From contig NZ_LAZU01000025.1 of assembly GCF_000987955.1 (NCBI RefSeq), positions 248,001 to 312,000 of the forward strand: a stretch of DNA of 64,000 bases. The letters are read 5' to 3'. Source of the stretch: Paenibacillus sp. DMB20 (GTDB lineage Bacteria; Bacillota; Bacilli; Paenibacillales; Paenibacillaceae). Positions 54,181 to 62,664 of the stretch are shown here, in pieces. The first letter of the stretch is position 1. Every line of letters begins with the position of its first letter. The position numbers and the translations under genes were made by a program. The notes below the pieces were generated by a model. The model saw only the letters and a program-made list of their open reading frames with translations. It made no database searches and was not told the origin of the DNA.

Positions 54181-56436
54181 ATGATACGACATGGCGCAGA
54201 ATCACCGCTATACAGGTGGGGACGTTTCGTTTACCGCTTCCGCCGTGCCATCGTTGCAACATGGATTGTTTTGTTTTGCCTGATGATTCCGTTCGCGATC
54301 CTGCTTCCGTCCATGCTGCAGCAGAACGGATTTACGCCGGCGAACAGCCCGGCTCTTGAAGGGGTAAAAAAGCTGGAAGAGGGCTTGGGGCTTTCATCAA
54401 CCGCGATCGACATCGTAGTGGTCAGCAGGACAGGGGAAAACCTGACGACGGGAACCCGGCAGAAACGGATTCTGAGAGAGCTGGAGCCGCTCTTGTCCAA
54501 GCCTTACGTTCAGGACATGCATATCAACATTGCCTCCCGCAATCCGGGACAAGATCATATTCAGTGGGTTACCGTGCAGCTGAAAGAGGATACTGCCGAA
54601 GCGCTGAAGCATTTTGATGAGATCAGGGAGGCCGTTCCGGAAATAACGGGAGCGGATACGTACTTAACAGGCAATACGGCTGTGTTTGCGGATATGAACG
54701 AGGCGGTAAAAAAAGATATCTTCCGCGCGGAATTGATCGGCATGCCGCTTGCCTTGATCATCCTGTTGCTTGTCTTCCGCACGGTGACGGCAGCTGTCCT
54801 GCCGCTCATTGCGGGCCTGGTCAGCGTATCGGTAACCATGGGCGCCCTTTACTTTGGCGCGGCTCTCGACGGCGCCATCAGCAACTTTTTGCCGAATGTG
54901 GTCACCATGCTCGGCCTCGCCGTCGGCATTGACTATGCGCTCTTTGTGGTCAGCCGGTTTAGGGAGGAAATCGCACGGGCCGATGGGCATACGGAACGGG
55001 CGGTGGCAGTTTCCTGCGCCACGGCCGGGAAGGCGGTCATATTTTCGGGGGCTGCGGTATGGATCGGCTTTTTGGCGATGGCCATGATCGAACTGCCGAT
55101 CTTCAAATCCTTCAGCATGGGTGGGATCACGGTGGTGCTCGTGTCCGTTCTTGCCGCGAATACCCTGCTGCCTGCGCTGCTGGGCATGCTGGGACCGCGG
55201 ATCGATTCCCTGCCGCTTTGGGGCAGAAGCGCGGCAGACCCGGTTTCCGGACAAGCTCGGGGAGCATGGCGCAAAATTTCGGCATTCGTCATGGCCCGCC
55301 CCGTGGTTATTTCTGCTGCGGTCATTGCTCTGCTATTGCTTACCATGCTGCCCGTCAAATCGATGAAGGCCGGTATTCCGGCGGCGGAGGTGCTTCCGCC
55401 TTCTTATGATTCCAGGTACGGATTCGAGCTGCTGAAGCAGGCTTATGACGAGCGCGAACTGAGTCCCATTATCGTGGCGGCCGAGCTCCCGGATGCGTAT
55501 GGGACACCGCAAAGCATACAAGCCGTGAAAACTTACATGGATCAGGTGCGCCGTCTGCCCGAGGTTCACCGAGTGGAGAGCTACGTGAGTTTGACCAGGG
55601 GAACGGCAGAGGAGTCAGCGGATTACATAACGCGTCCACACATCCGGGAGCAGCTTGAAAAATATCATGTGGTGAGGGACCGAATGGCCGCGATTGCCGT
55701 CGTCCCCAAAAATGGCGATGCCGATGATGCAACGCAGGCGCTGGTCGCCGGGCTGCGGAAGATGGAAACTCCGGGCCTCCGGACTTATATAACGGGCAAT
55801 CCGCCTTATAAACTGGATATTTTGCAGGAGATGAAGAAGGGGATTCCTTCCGTGCTGCTGTTTGTGTTTATTACAACCTATATCATCCTGTTTGCGGCCT
55901 TCCGGTCCGTTATTCTTCCGTTGAAGGCGGTGGTGATGAACGTCCTCAGTCTCGGCGCGGGACTCGGCATCGTGGTGCGGGTGTTTCAGGAAGGCGCCGG
56001 CGCAGGCTGGCTCGGCGTGTCGCATACGGGCTCGATTTTTGCTTTGCTGCCGATCCTCATATTTTGCGTGGTCTTCGGGATTTCGATGGATTATGAAGTG
56101 ATCCTGCTGTCCCGGATCAAGGAAAGCTATCAAGCAACCGGCGACAACGAGCTGAGTACGGCGGAAGGGTTGGAAAAAACGGGAGGCATGATCACCAGCG
56201 CAGCTTTGATTCTTGCGGTCGTCGTGGGCGCTTTCATCTTCACCGACAACGAGGTGATGAAAGCGATCGGGCTTGGCCTGACCGCAGCCGTGCTGTTGGA
56301 TGCCACGGTGGTCCGGATTCTGCTGGTTCCGGCGTTCATGAAGCTGCTAGGCAGAGCCAATTGGTGGAGTCCCGCCTGGCTGTTCCCCTCCCGCAAGCGG
56401 CGCGACGGAGAATCTTTTCGGGAAGACCCGGTCTGA
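54181..56436 (+). CDS. MMPL family transporter
   Basis: The 751-residue protein has about twelve TM helices in two halves. Each half begins with one helix and a large extracytoplasmic loop (about 45-175 and 395-530). The RND/MMPL core of the first half shows VVTMLGLAVGIDYALFVVSR FREE-type sequence at about 54900-54965, and the second half shows FGISMDYEVILLSRIKESYQ. Paired Asp-Tyr in G-I-D-Y-A and S-M-D-Y-E are proton-relay positions. These proteins export lipids or other hydrophobic molecules. AAGGAGG precedes ATG 54181. Confidence 0.9.
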   Translation: MIRHGAESPLYRWGRFVYRFRRAIVATWIVLFCLMIPFAILLPSMLQQNGFTPANSPALEGVKKLEEGLGLSSTAIDIVVVSRTGENLTTGTRQKRILRELEPLLSKPYVQDMHINIASRNPGQDHIQWVTVQLKEDTAEALKHFDEIREAVPEITGADTYLTGNTAVFADMNEAVKKDIFRAELIGMPLALIILLLVFRTVTAAVLPLIAGLVSVSVTMGALYFGAALDGAISNFLPNVVTMLGLAVGIDYALFVVSRFREEIARADGHTERAVAVSCATAGKAVIFSGAAVWIGFLAMAMIELPIFKSFSMGGITVVLVSVLAANTLLPALLGMLGPRIDSLPLWGRSAADPVSGQARGAWRKISAFVMARPVVISAAVIALLLLTMLPVKSMKAGIPAAEVLPPSYDSRYGFELLKQAYDERELSPIIVAAELPDAYGTPQSIQAVKTYMDQVRRLPEVHRVESYVSLTRGTAEESADYITRPHIREQLEKYHVVRDRMAAIAVVPKNGDADDATQALVAGLRKMETPGLRTYITGNPPYKLDILQEMKKGIPSVLLFVFITTYIILFAAFRSVILPLKAVVMNVLSLGAGLGIVVRVFQEGAGAGWLGVSHTGSIFALLPILIFCVVFGISMDYEVILLSRIKESYQATGDNELSTAEGLEKTGGMITSAALILAVVVGAFIFTDNEVMKAIGLGLTAAVLLDATVVRILLVPAFMKLLGRANWWSPAWLFPSRKRRDGESFREDPV

Positions 56437-56480
56437 TGAGCAGTTAGGAACAGCGTGACTACAGGAGTCGGCTTTTCGCG

Positions 56481-56491
56481 TATGGTATAAT
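56481..56491 (+). promoter_or_regulatory. Extended -10 promoter element for yfkAB
   Basis: TATGGTATAAT holds a consensus -10 TATAAT with an upstream TG motif, 94 bases before the yfkAB start. No good -35 box is seen, as is usual for extended -10 promoters. Confidence 0.5.
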
Positions 56492-56584
56492 GGTGAAACG
56501 GCGTGCCTGCACCATGTGCAAGCAACATATAGATCGATTGTAATTGGAACATTCGGTTAATAAAAGAAATAAAGGTGGAAAACA

Positions 56585-57724
56585 ATGAGTAATACAGCAA
56601 AGTCGAACCAACCCGTCTTAAAGCGGATTTCTCCCAGTTATGATCCTTGGGATCCGATCGTTTCCCTGCGCCAGCATGGGCGGCATGTACTGACCAGCGT
56701 AGAGATGACGGTTACCCATCTGTGCAACATGCGCTGCGAGCACTGCGCGGTAGGCGATATGCTGGTGATGAAGGAAGCGCCGATGCTTCCTCTGGATATC
56801 ATGCTGAAGCGGCTGGACGAAGTGGAACATCTGCAGACGATCAGCATTACGGGCGGGGAGCCTGCTTTCCTGGGAAAAACGGTGGACAACGTTATCGTAC
56901 CGCTGTTCAAATATGCCAAAGAACGGGGCATCCGCACGCAGATCAACTCCAATCTGACATTGGACATCGCACGATACGAGAAGATGCTGCCATATCTGGA
57001 TGTGATGCATATCTCGTTCAACTATCTAAACGGGGATGACTTTCACGAGGTCGGTTTTGCCAACAGCGGTCATCCGGTATCTAAAGAAGCGGCCTATCGT
57101 CTGTACGACACCATGATGGTCAATGCCGAAAAGCTAAGCCGTGAGGGGATGTTTATCTCGGCCGAATCGATGATCAACTACCGGACCCATGCCAAGCTGG
57201 ACGGAATCCACGAGCTGATCCGGCAGATGGGCTGCCGGCGGCATGAGGTCCATCCGATGTATGCTTCGAACTTTGCCGCTTCGCTGCCCGTATTGTCTTT
57301 GAACGATATGAAGACGGCCATTCATCGGCTGCTGGATGTCCGGGATCCGGACATATGGATGCTGTTCGGCACGCTGCCGTTTTTCTCCTGCAGCAGCGAC
57401 GGGAGCGATCAGGAGCTGATCCGTCGTCTTCGCTCCGAGCGGAACGTAACGGTTCGCAATGATCCCGACGGACGGAACCGGGTCAACGTCAATCTGTTTT
57501 CGGGCGACGTTTACGTGACCGACTTTGCGGATATTCCTCCTTTTGGAAACATCAAAGAGCAGAAGCTGGATGATATATTTACGGCATGGTCGACGGATCA
57601 TCCGCTGAATCAGACGGTGAACTGCCATTGTGACGCCGCAAACTGCTGCGGTCCGAATCTTCTCGTTGCGGATATGTACTATAAGGGCATTGATTTTAAA
57701 ACGAGAAGAGCTTTGACAAACTAG
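56585..57724 (+). CDS. yfkAB: Radical SAM protein YfkAB
   Basis: The 379-residue protein has the radical SAM cluster motif CNMRCEHC at about 47-54 (CxxxCxxC), the G-G-E-P motif ITGGEPAFLGK, and THAKLDGIHELIRQMGCRRH in the barrel. The C-terminus holds a second Cys cluster, NCHCDAANCCGPNLLV, the CxCxxxxC signature that defines YfkAB proteins and probably binds an auxiliary Fe-S cluster. In B. subtilis the gene is annotated as two parts, yfkA and yfkB. The reaction is unknown. ATG 56585 follows AAAGGTGG. Confidence 0.9.
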   Translation: MSNTAKSNQPVLKRISPSYDPWDPIVSLRQHGRHVLTSVEMTVTHLCNMRCEHCAVGDMLVMKEAPMLPLDIMLKRLDEVEHLQTISITGGEPAFLGKTVDNVIVPLFKYAKERGIRTQINSNLTLDIARYEKMLPYLDVMHISFNYLNGDDFHEVGFANSGHPVSKEAAYRLYDTMMVNAEKLSREGMFISAESMINYRTHAKLDGIHELIRQMGCRRHEVHPMYASNFAASLPVLSLNDMKTAIHRLLDVRDPDIWMLFGTLPFFSCSSDGSDQELIRRLRSERNVTVRNDPDGRNRVNVNLFSGDVYVTDFADIPPFGNIKEQKLDDIFTAWSTDHPLNQTVNCHCDAANCCGPNLLVADMYYKGIDFKTRRALTN

Positions 57725-57742
57725 AATCCGGAAAGAAGGCGT

Positions 57743-59086
57743 ATGGCAATGGAGGAGTTTGAGGTCGGGAAACTGATTTTGAATTTGCTCTTGGTATTTC
57801 TGCTTGTTCTGTTAAACGGCGTGTTCGTAGCCGCGGAATTTTCACTCGTCAAGATGCGCCAGTCCCGGCTTACCCAACTGGTCAGCGAGGGCAACATGCT
57901 TGCCGGCGTGGCCCTGAAGGTCAACAGGAAGCTGGATGCCTATTTATCCGCAACACAGCTTGGAATTACGCTGACGTCGCTTGGACTCGGCTGGATCGGG
58001 GAACCCGCGATCTCGGAACTCCTGGTGGAGCCTTTGATGCACAAATTGGGAATGACCGATCAGGTATTGATTTCGTCCATTTCGGTAGCGGTCGGCTTCT
58101 GCATCATTACGTTTCTGCATATAGTATTGGGAGAGCTTGCCCCGAAGTCACTGGCGATTCAGCGGACGGAAGGAACGGCACTGCTGTTGTCCGCTCCGCT
58201 GCTCTGGTTTTACCGCCTGTTCCTTCCGGTCATTTGGCTCCTGAATAAATCCGCCAACGGGATTTTGCGTATGGTTGGCATTCAGCCGGTGAGCGAGGCG
58301 GAAGCGGCCCATTCGGAAGAAGAGATTCGCATTCTGATGAACGAGAGCGCCAAGAGCGGCGTCATCGACGAGAATGAAATGAAACTGATGGACAACCTTT
58401 TCGATTTTTCCGATCTGCTGGCCAGAGAGATCATGCTGCCGCGGACGGATATGGACGTCTTGTACGCCAATCTTCCGCTGGAAGAGAATCTGAGAATCAT
58501 GAACGAAACAAAGCACTCCCGTTATCCCGTTGCCGTGGAGGACAAGGACCGGATTATCGGATTTATCCACATAACCGATTTGCTTATGGCCGATCCGGAG
58601 CAGCAGAAGAATCTGGCTTCATTGGTCAGGCCCATCATGGACGTGCCGGAATCGATGGAGATCAGCCACGTGCTTCGCCTGATGCAGAAGAGGCATGAGC
58701 AGCTTGCGCTGGTCGTCGACGAGTACGGCGGAACGGCGGGGATTCTGACGGCGGAGAAGATCCTTGAGGAAATCGTCGGCGATATATATGACGAGTTCGA
58801 GGACGAGCGTCCGGAGGTGGAGATCCGAGGGGACGTCATTTCCGTCGACGGCCGGATGCTCATTGAAGACGTGAACGATCTGACGGGGGTTGTCATTGAA
58901 GAGCAGAAGGTGGACTCCATCGGGGGATGGTTGTTTAAAGAGCTGGAAGGAAACCCGGCCAAAGGCAAAAAGATCGTTTTTGACGGCGTGACCTTCGAGG
59001 TTGAGGAATCTTCCCGCCTCCGCGTGACCCGGGTCATTATTCATAAAAAGCGCGCAGGAACCCCAACAGGAAATACGGATCAATAG
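57743..59086 (+). CDS. Hemolysin-C/CNNM family membrane protein with CBS pair
   Basis: The product has 447 residues. The N-terminal CNNM transmembrane domain (about 1-195) has NGVFVAAEFSLVKMRQSRL and TLTSLGLGWIGEPAISELL. The CBS pair (about 215-335) has LFDFSDLLAREIMLPRTDMD and LALVVDEYGGTAGILTAEKI. The C-terminal CorC/HlyC domain (about 350-435) has ISVDGRMLIEDVNDLTGVVI and VDSIGGWLF. The family is linked to Mg2+ or other cation export. ATG 57743 follows GGAAAGAAGG; a Met two codons later is an alternative. It lies 18 bases after yfkAB, so co-transcription is likely. Confidence 0.92.
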   Translation: MAMEEFEVGKLILNLLLVFLLVLLNGVFVAAEFSLVKMRQSRLTQLVSEGNMLAGVALKVNRKLDAYLSATQLGITLTSLGLGWIGEPAISELLVEPLMHKLGMTDQVLISSISVAVGFCIITFLHIVLGELAPKSLAIQRTEGTALLLSAPLLWFYRLFLPVIWLLNKSANGILRMVGIQPVSEAEAAHSEEEIRILMNESAKSGVIDENEMKLMDNLFDFSDLLAREIMLPRTDMDVLYANLPLEENLRIMNETKHSRYPVAVEDKDRIIGFIHITDLLMADPEQQKNLASLVRPIMDVPESMEISHVLRLMQKRHEQLALVVDEYGGTAGILTAEKILEEIVGDIYDEFEDERPEVEIRGDVISVDGRMLIEDVNDLTGVVIEEQKVDSIGGWLFKELEGNPAKGKKIVFDGVTFEVEESSRLRVTRVIIHKKRAGTPTGNTDQ

Positions 59087-59118
59087 GGTAGGGATTACGA
59101 TAGGTGAGGAAGTGAGTT

Positions 59119-60150
59119 ATGTCCGGGAAACAGTTGGTTTTTATCGCGCTGGGGCTTTTCTTGATTTATGGAATGTTTACCGTAGGGGCACCGTTTCTGT
59201 TGGCGCTGATCCTTGCCATCTCCTTGGAGCCGTTTAACCGTCTATTAATGAAAAGGGCACGGATGAACCGTGCCGCTGCTGTAACGATCACGAACACGCT
59301 GTTTCTGTTTCTGCTGATGCTGGTCGTTTACCTGATGGGACTTCAGGCTTTTGCCCAGCTGGTGGAATACTGGAGCAAGGCTCCGCAGTATTTTAAGGGG
59401 GCCAACCAGTTTTTGCAGCATACGATCATCCAGGCAGAGGACATGCTGAACGGCATATCGCCGGGTCTTGCGGACAGCCTGACATCTTTCATGTCGAATA
59501 TTTCCTCTTACCTGGAGTCTTTGGTTAACACATTGTCGTCCACGTTTTTGTCCTTTGCCAAAATGCTGCCCAATCTGTTTGTAACGTCCATCGTATTTTT
59601 TGTGGCGCTCTATTTGTTCAGCTTCAGCCTGGACACCATGCGGAACAGCGTCCTGTCTTTTTTTGACGAATCGTCGCAAAGCCAGGTGGACGAAGTGCTG
59701 GGCAGCCTGAAAAAATCGATATTCGGCTTTTTGCGGGCCCAGCTCATCCTCAGCGCGTTTACCTATGTGATTACGTTGACGGGACTTCTCGTGCTGGGAG
59801 TCAATTATCCGCTGGCCATCGCGCTTCTGGTTACGATCGTGGACATTTTGCCGATCCTCGGCGTAGGGTCCGTACTCGTGCCGTGGGCCATCTATCTGTT
59901 GGTCGTCGGCGATTACTTCACGGGCATTGGCCTGATCCTCCTGTTTATCCTCATCACGGTCATCCGCCGCGTGCTGGAACCGAAAGTGATCGGGGATGCC
60001 GTCGGAATCGGCGCGCTCCCCGCCTTGATCAGCATGTACGTCGGGTTTAAGCTGGTCGGGGTGATCGGTTTTTTTATCGGCCCGTTGGTCATTATCTTGT
60101 ATTCGGCAATGCGCAAGGCCGGCTTATTCCAGATCAAAATCAAGTTTTAA
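59119..60150 (+). CDS. AI-2E family transporter (YtvI-like permease)
   Basis: The 343-residue integral membrane protein has about seven TM helices. Family features are the N-terminal pair of helices (FIALGLFLIYGMFTVGAPFL), a soluble helical middle region (residues 75-150), and the C-terminal block LLVTIVDILPILGVGSVLVP with IRRVLEPKVIGDAVGIGALP. The D-I-L-P-x-x-G and E-P-x-x-x-G signatures place it in the AI-2E/YtvI superfamily. Members act as permeases or Na+/H+ antiporters; the substrate here is unknown. ATG 59119 follows GAGGAAGTG, 32 bases after the CNNM gene. Confidence 0.87.
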   Translation: MSGKQLVFIALGLFLIYGMFTVGAPFLLALILAISLEPFNRLLMKRARMNRAAAVTITNTLFLFLLMLVVYLMGLQAFAQLVEYWSKAPQYFKGANQFLQHTIIQAEDMLNGISPGLADSLTSFMSNISSYLESLVNTLSSTFLSFAKMLPNLFVTSIVFFVALYLFSFSLDTMRNSVLSFFDESSQSQVDEVLGSLKKSIFGFLRAQLILSAFTYVITLTGLLVLGVNYPLAIALLVTIVDILPILGVGSVLVPWAIYLLVVGDYFTGIGLILLFILITVIRRVLEPKVIGDAVGIGALPALISMYVGFKLVGVIGFFIGPLVIILYSAMRKAGLFQIKIKF

Positions 60151-60158
60151 TAACGACG

Positions 60159-60204
60159 AAAACCCTTTTTTTCCGTGAACCGTGCGGGAAAATGGGTTTT
60201 TTTC
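60159..60204 (+). terminator. Terminator after the AI-2E-type gene
   Basis: A stem, AAAACCC/GGGTTTT (60159-60165 with 60194-60200), is extended inward by T-rich/A-rich pairs (TTTTCC/GGGAAAA). It is followed by TTTTC. Confidence 0.8.
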
Positions 60205-60302
60205 TGTTTCCGGAGTTCATTTTCCGGGCGGATGACATATGTTAGTTACGAAGAGCGAACGCATTGCCCCTTAACCGAATTCAAAAGAAGGAGGAATCCG
60301 AT

Positions 60303-60524
60303 ATGAAACCGAACGCCGAGGAACGCGTGTATGTCCCGTACCGCAGTCCGTTTGACCCTTGCCCTCCGCTGCCATACAGATCCTACGTAGTGCCCGTGAA
60401 CCAGTATATTGTGTTTCAGCCGGCCGGTCTCCCGCAGTTCAGCCCGGCGGAAGCGTTGAAACACGGAACATTGTGGCCTTCTCTCTACAGTCCTTACGAA
60501 TCCCGAAAACTGAAAGGAGAGTAG
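60303..60524 (+). CDS. cotJA: Spore coat associated protein CotJA
   Basis: The 73-residue product begins MKPNAEERVYVPYRSPFDPC. The family features are Pro-rich stretches and PAEALKHGTLWPSLYSPYES near the C-terminus. CotJA is a small inner spore coat component. ATG 60303 follows GAAGGAGG. The next gene starts 3 bases after the stop. In Bacillus the cotJ operon is transcribed by sigma E in the mother cell; I could not define that promoter here. Confidence 0.9.
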   Translation: MKPNAEERVYVPYRSPFDPCPPLPYRSYVVPVNQYIVFQPAGLPQFSPAEALKHGTLWPSLYSPYESRKLKGE

Positions 60525-60527
60525 ATC

Positions 60528-60803
60528 ATGGAAGAAGTAAGACCACAGGCCGGCGACCCCCGGTATTATGAACTTTTAGAGCAGCTTCAGGCTATTGATT
60601 TCGTGCTGGTCGAGCTGAATTTGTACCTGAATACCCATCCGGATGACCTAAAAAGCATTGAGCAGTACAACAAACTTGCGCAGGAGCGCATGATGCTCGC
60701 CAAACAGTTCGAAGAACTGTACGGACCTCTGATGAATTTCGGGCACGCTTTTTCGAGGCATCCTTTCGAATGGCCCAAGACCCCGTGGCCCTGGCAGGTG
60801 TAA
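60528..60803 (+). CDS. cotJB: Spore coat protein CotJB
   Basis: The 91-residue product has the CotJB pattern: YYELLEQLQAIDFVLVELNL, YLNTHPDDLKSIEQYN, and a Pro/Trp-rich end (HPFEWPKTPWPWQV). It is thought to interact with CotJC in the spore coat. ATG 60528 follows AAAGGAGAG. Confidence 0.92.
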   Translation: MEEVRPQAGDPRYYELLEQLQAIDFVLVELNLYLNTHPDDLKSIEQYNKLAQERMMLAKQFEELYGPLMNFGHAFSRHPFEWPKTPWPWQV

Positions 60804-60889
60804 CGGTGACGCAGGCTGGACGCTTTCGGCCGAAGCGGTCTGCCGGCAGCCGCTAAAACTAGCCCAATATAAGGAGGCGTTGGTATCCC

Positions 60890-61459
60890 ATGTGGGTGTA
60901 TGAAAAAAAACTGCAGTATCCCGTAAGAGTCAGCAAGTGCGATCCCATGATGGCGAAGTTTCTGATCGAGCAATACGGCGGAGCGGATGGGGAATTAGCG
61001 GCGGCTTTGCGTTATTTGAATCAGCGGTATACGATTCCCGATAAGGTGATCGGCGTGTTGAACGATATCGGGACCGAGGAATTCGCCCACCTGGAAATGA
61101 TCGCAACCATGGTATATAAGCTCACCAAGGATGCCACCGTGGAGCAGCTCGAGGCCGCCGGCTTGGGTCCTCACTATGCAAACCATGACAAGGCTTTGTT
61201 TTACGAAAATGCGGGGGGCGTGCCGTGGACGGCAACCTATATTCAAGCCAAAGGCGATCCGATCGCGGATTTGTACGAGGACATCGCGGCAGAGGAGAAG
61301 GCACGCGCTACATACCAATGGCTGATCGACATGACGGACGACGTGGACCTTCAGGACGGCCTGAAATTTTTGCGGGAGCGGGAGATCATCCATGCCATCC
61401 GGTTCAGGGAAGCGGTGGAGATCATCAAAGAGGACCGCGATAAGAAAAAGATTTTTTGA
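60890..61459 (+). CDS. cotJC: Manganese-catalase-like spore coat protein CotJC
   Basis: The 189-residue di-manganese ferritin-like protein has MWVYEKKLQYPVRVSKCDPM at the N-terminus. Helical metal ligands lie in AAALRYLNQRYTIPDKVIGV, DIGTEEFAHLEMIATMVYKL (E-E-x-x-H) and EDIAAEEKARATYQWLIDM (E-E-K-A-R). It ends with DVDLQDGLKFLREREIIHAI (the last E-x-x-H ligand pair). Spores may use it against peroxide. ATG 60890 follows AAGGAGG. A decayed fragment of the same gene lies at 62443-62505, sharing 32 identical bases. Confidence 0.94.
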   Translation: MWVYEKKLQYPVRVSKCDPMMAKFLIEQYGGADGELAAALRYLNQRYTIPDKVIGVLNDIGTEEFAHLEMIATMVYKLTKDATVEQLEAAGLGPHYANHDKALFYENAGGVPWTATYIQAKGDPIADLYEDIAAEEKARATYQWLIDMTDDVDLQDGLKFLREREIIHAIRFREAVEIIKEDRDKKKIF

Positions 61460-61511
61460 TGGACTTGTTTGCAAAAGAGATAAATCATATTCCCAAGCAT
61501 TTGGAAATATG

Positions 61512-61547
61512 AAGACCATGCTGGCTAAGGGCTGCATGGTCTTTTTT
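61512..61547 (+). terminator. Terminator after cotJC
   Basis: A 10-bp stem, AAGACCATGC/GCATGGTCTT (61512-61521 with 61534-61543), is followed by TTTT. Confidence 0.88.
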
Positions 61548-62307
61548 ACTTTTCATTTGCATCTGAAACGATGAACCAAAGGCCAAATAATTCTTCTGAC
61601 CCCCTAAATGTATATTTAATTCCATTACGTGTAGTCGATTTTCTCAGTTTGGTAACGTCAACACCTTTTGAAAGCAATCCTATATCCCGAAGTACCCCTG
61701 CACGTCCCTCTGATGTTAAATCTGGATTCGTGGAAGCGATCAATAATCCGATGGTTAACAACATATCCGTTCCGGATTGCGGGCTGCCGTCTTCAGCGCC
61801 GACCATTGCTACCTCCCTCACACTTCCATCCAATTTATTTACACTACCCAGAAGATAAACATAATCACTTATTTTATAAGAAAAAGTATCCTGAAGGGCA
61901 CCATCTTTAACTTTTATCTTTCCAAGTGTTATGTCTACGTTCAGTCTTTTGGCTGTAGAATTAAATGCCTTGCGGAAACCTTCAACATTCATCCCGATAT
62001 CGCCTGGTTTTGAGCTTTGTTCAGTTTTCTTTTTGGGTTTAGCTTTTTTAGATGCGGGTTCCTTTTTTAACTCCTCAAAGTCTTTTCCACCAAACGAAAT
62101 ATAAAGTTTTTCTTCTTTGAGGTCATTTTTTTCAACAGCCTTGACCAATTCGTTGAATTTTTCTTTATCTGGTCCAGTTATTTTTTCTATCTGCTGCGAT
62201 ACTGGATCGGCTTGCTGCTTAGGACCATTTGAACATCCTAAGGCACCAGTGAGGAGCACTGCAATCACAGCCACAAACAGCCATTTTTGATAGGTCGGTT
62301 TTTTCAA
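61546..62307 (-). CDS. Lipoprotein of unknown function, unusually AT-rich
   Basis: The product has 253 residues. The start TTG 62307 (KKPTYQKWLF) is preceded by GGGGGAATC; a longer reading from 62340 has no ribosome binding site. A basic N-terminus and hydrophobic core end at the lipobox TGALGC with Cys about 25. A Lys/Glu-rich region (KKEPASKKAKPKKKTEQSS) follows, then a domain of about 150 residues (GMNVEGFRKAFNSTAKRLNV, DYVYLLGSVNKLDG, TDMLLTIGLLIASTNPDLTS). I cannot name the family. Base composition is clearly richer in A and T than the neighbours, and codon use differs, which suggests acquisition by transfer. Confidence 0.8.
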   Translation of the reverse strand: MKKPTYQKWLFVAVIAVLLTGALGCSNGPKQQADPVSQQIEKITGPDKEKFNELVKAVEKNDLKEEKLYISFGGKDFEELKKEPASKKAKPKKKTEQSSKPGDIGMNVEGFRKAFNSTAKRLNVDITLGKIKVKDGALQDTFSYKISDYVYLLGSVNKLDGSVREVAMVGAEDGSPQSGTDMLLTIGLLIASTNPDLTSEGRAGVLRDIGLLSKGVDVTKLRKSTTRNGIKYTFRGSEELFGLWFIVSDANEK

Positions 62308-62343
62308 CTTGATTCCCCCAATTATGAGATAATATGACAAGCA

Positions 62344-62389
62344 TAGTCTAACAGACCTAGGAAAATATTTCTATACAAGATAAGATAAT
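62344..62389 (+). repeat. 46-base dispersed repeat, copy 2
   Basis: This copy matches 47154-47199 at 41 of 46 positions. It lies immediately upstream of the AT-rich lipoprotein gene, within its likely promoter region. Confidence 0.65.
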
Positions 62390-62442
62390 AAAAGCCGCAT
62401 CACACAACAGATGAACATATAATATTTGGAAGTAAACGAATG

Positions 62443-62505
62443 AATGTTATGAACGATAATGGTGCAGAAGAATTCGCCCACCTGGAAATGATCGCAACCA
62501 TTTCC
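62443..62505 (+). pseudogene. Fragment of a cotJC-like manganese catalase gene
   Basis: The plus strand reads NVMNDNGAEEFAHLEMIATI, corresponding to VLNDIGTEEFAHLEMIATMV of cotJC. 32 bases (62470-62501) are identical to cotJC 61079-61110. The similarity ends abruptly on the right side. Confidence 0.7.
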
Positions 62506-62664
62506 ATCCAGGATCCTTTCATATGCGATGTGCTGATTTCGTCAAATATCCCTCTCTTATCGCTATGGGAGTGAGGTTATGGTTTGCGCGGGGAATCGCC
62601 TTGCATTATGATGGGGGGAGAAACGACAAAAATCACCATGGAAATGAAGGGATGGACAAAAGAG

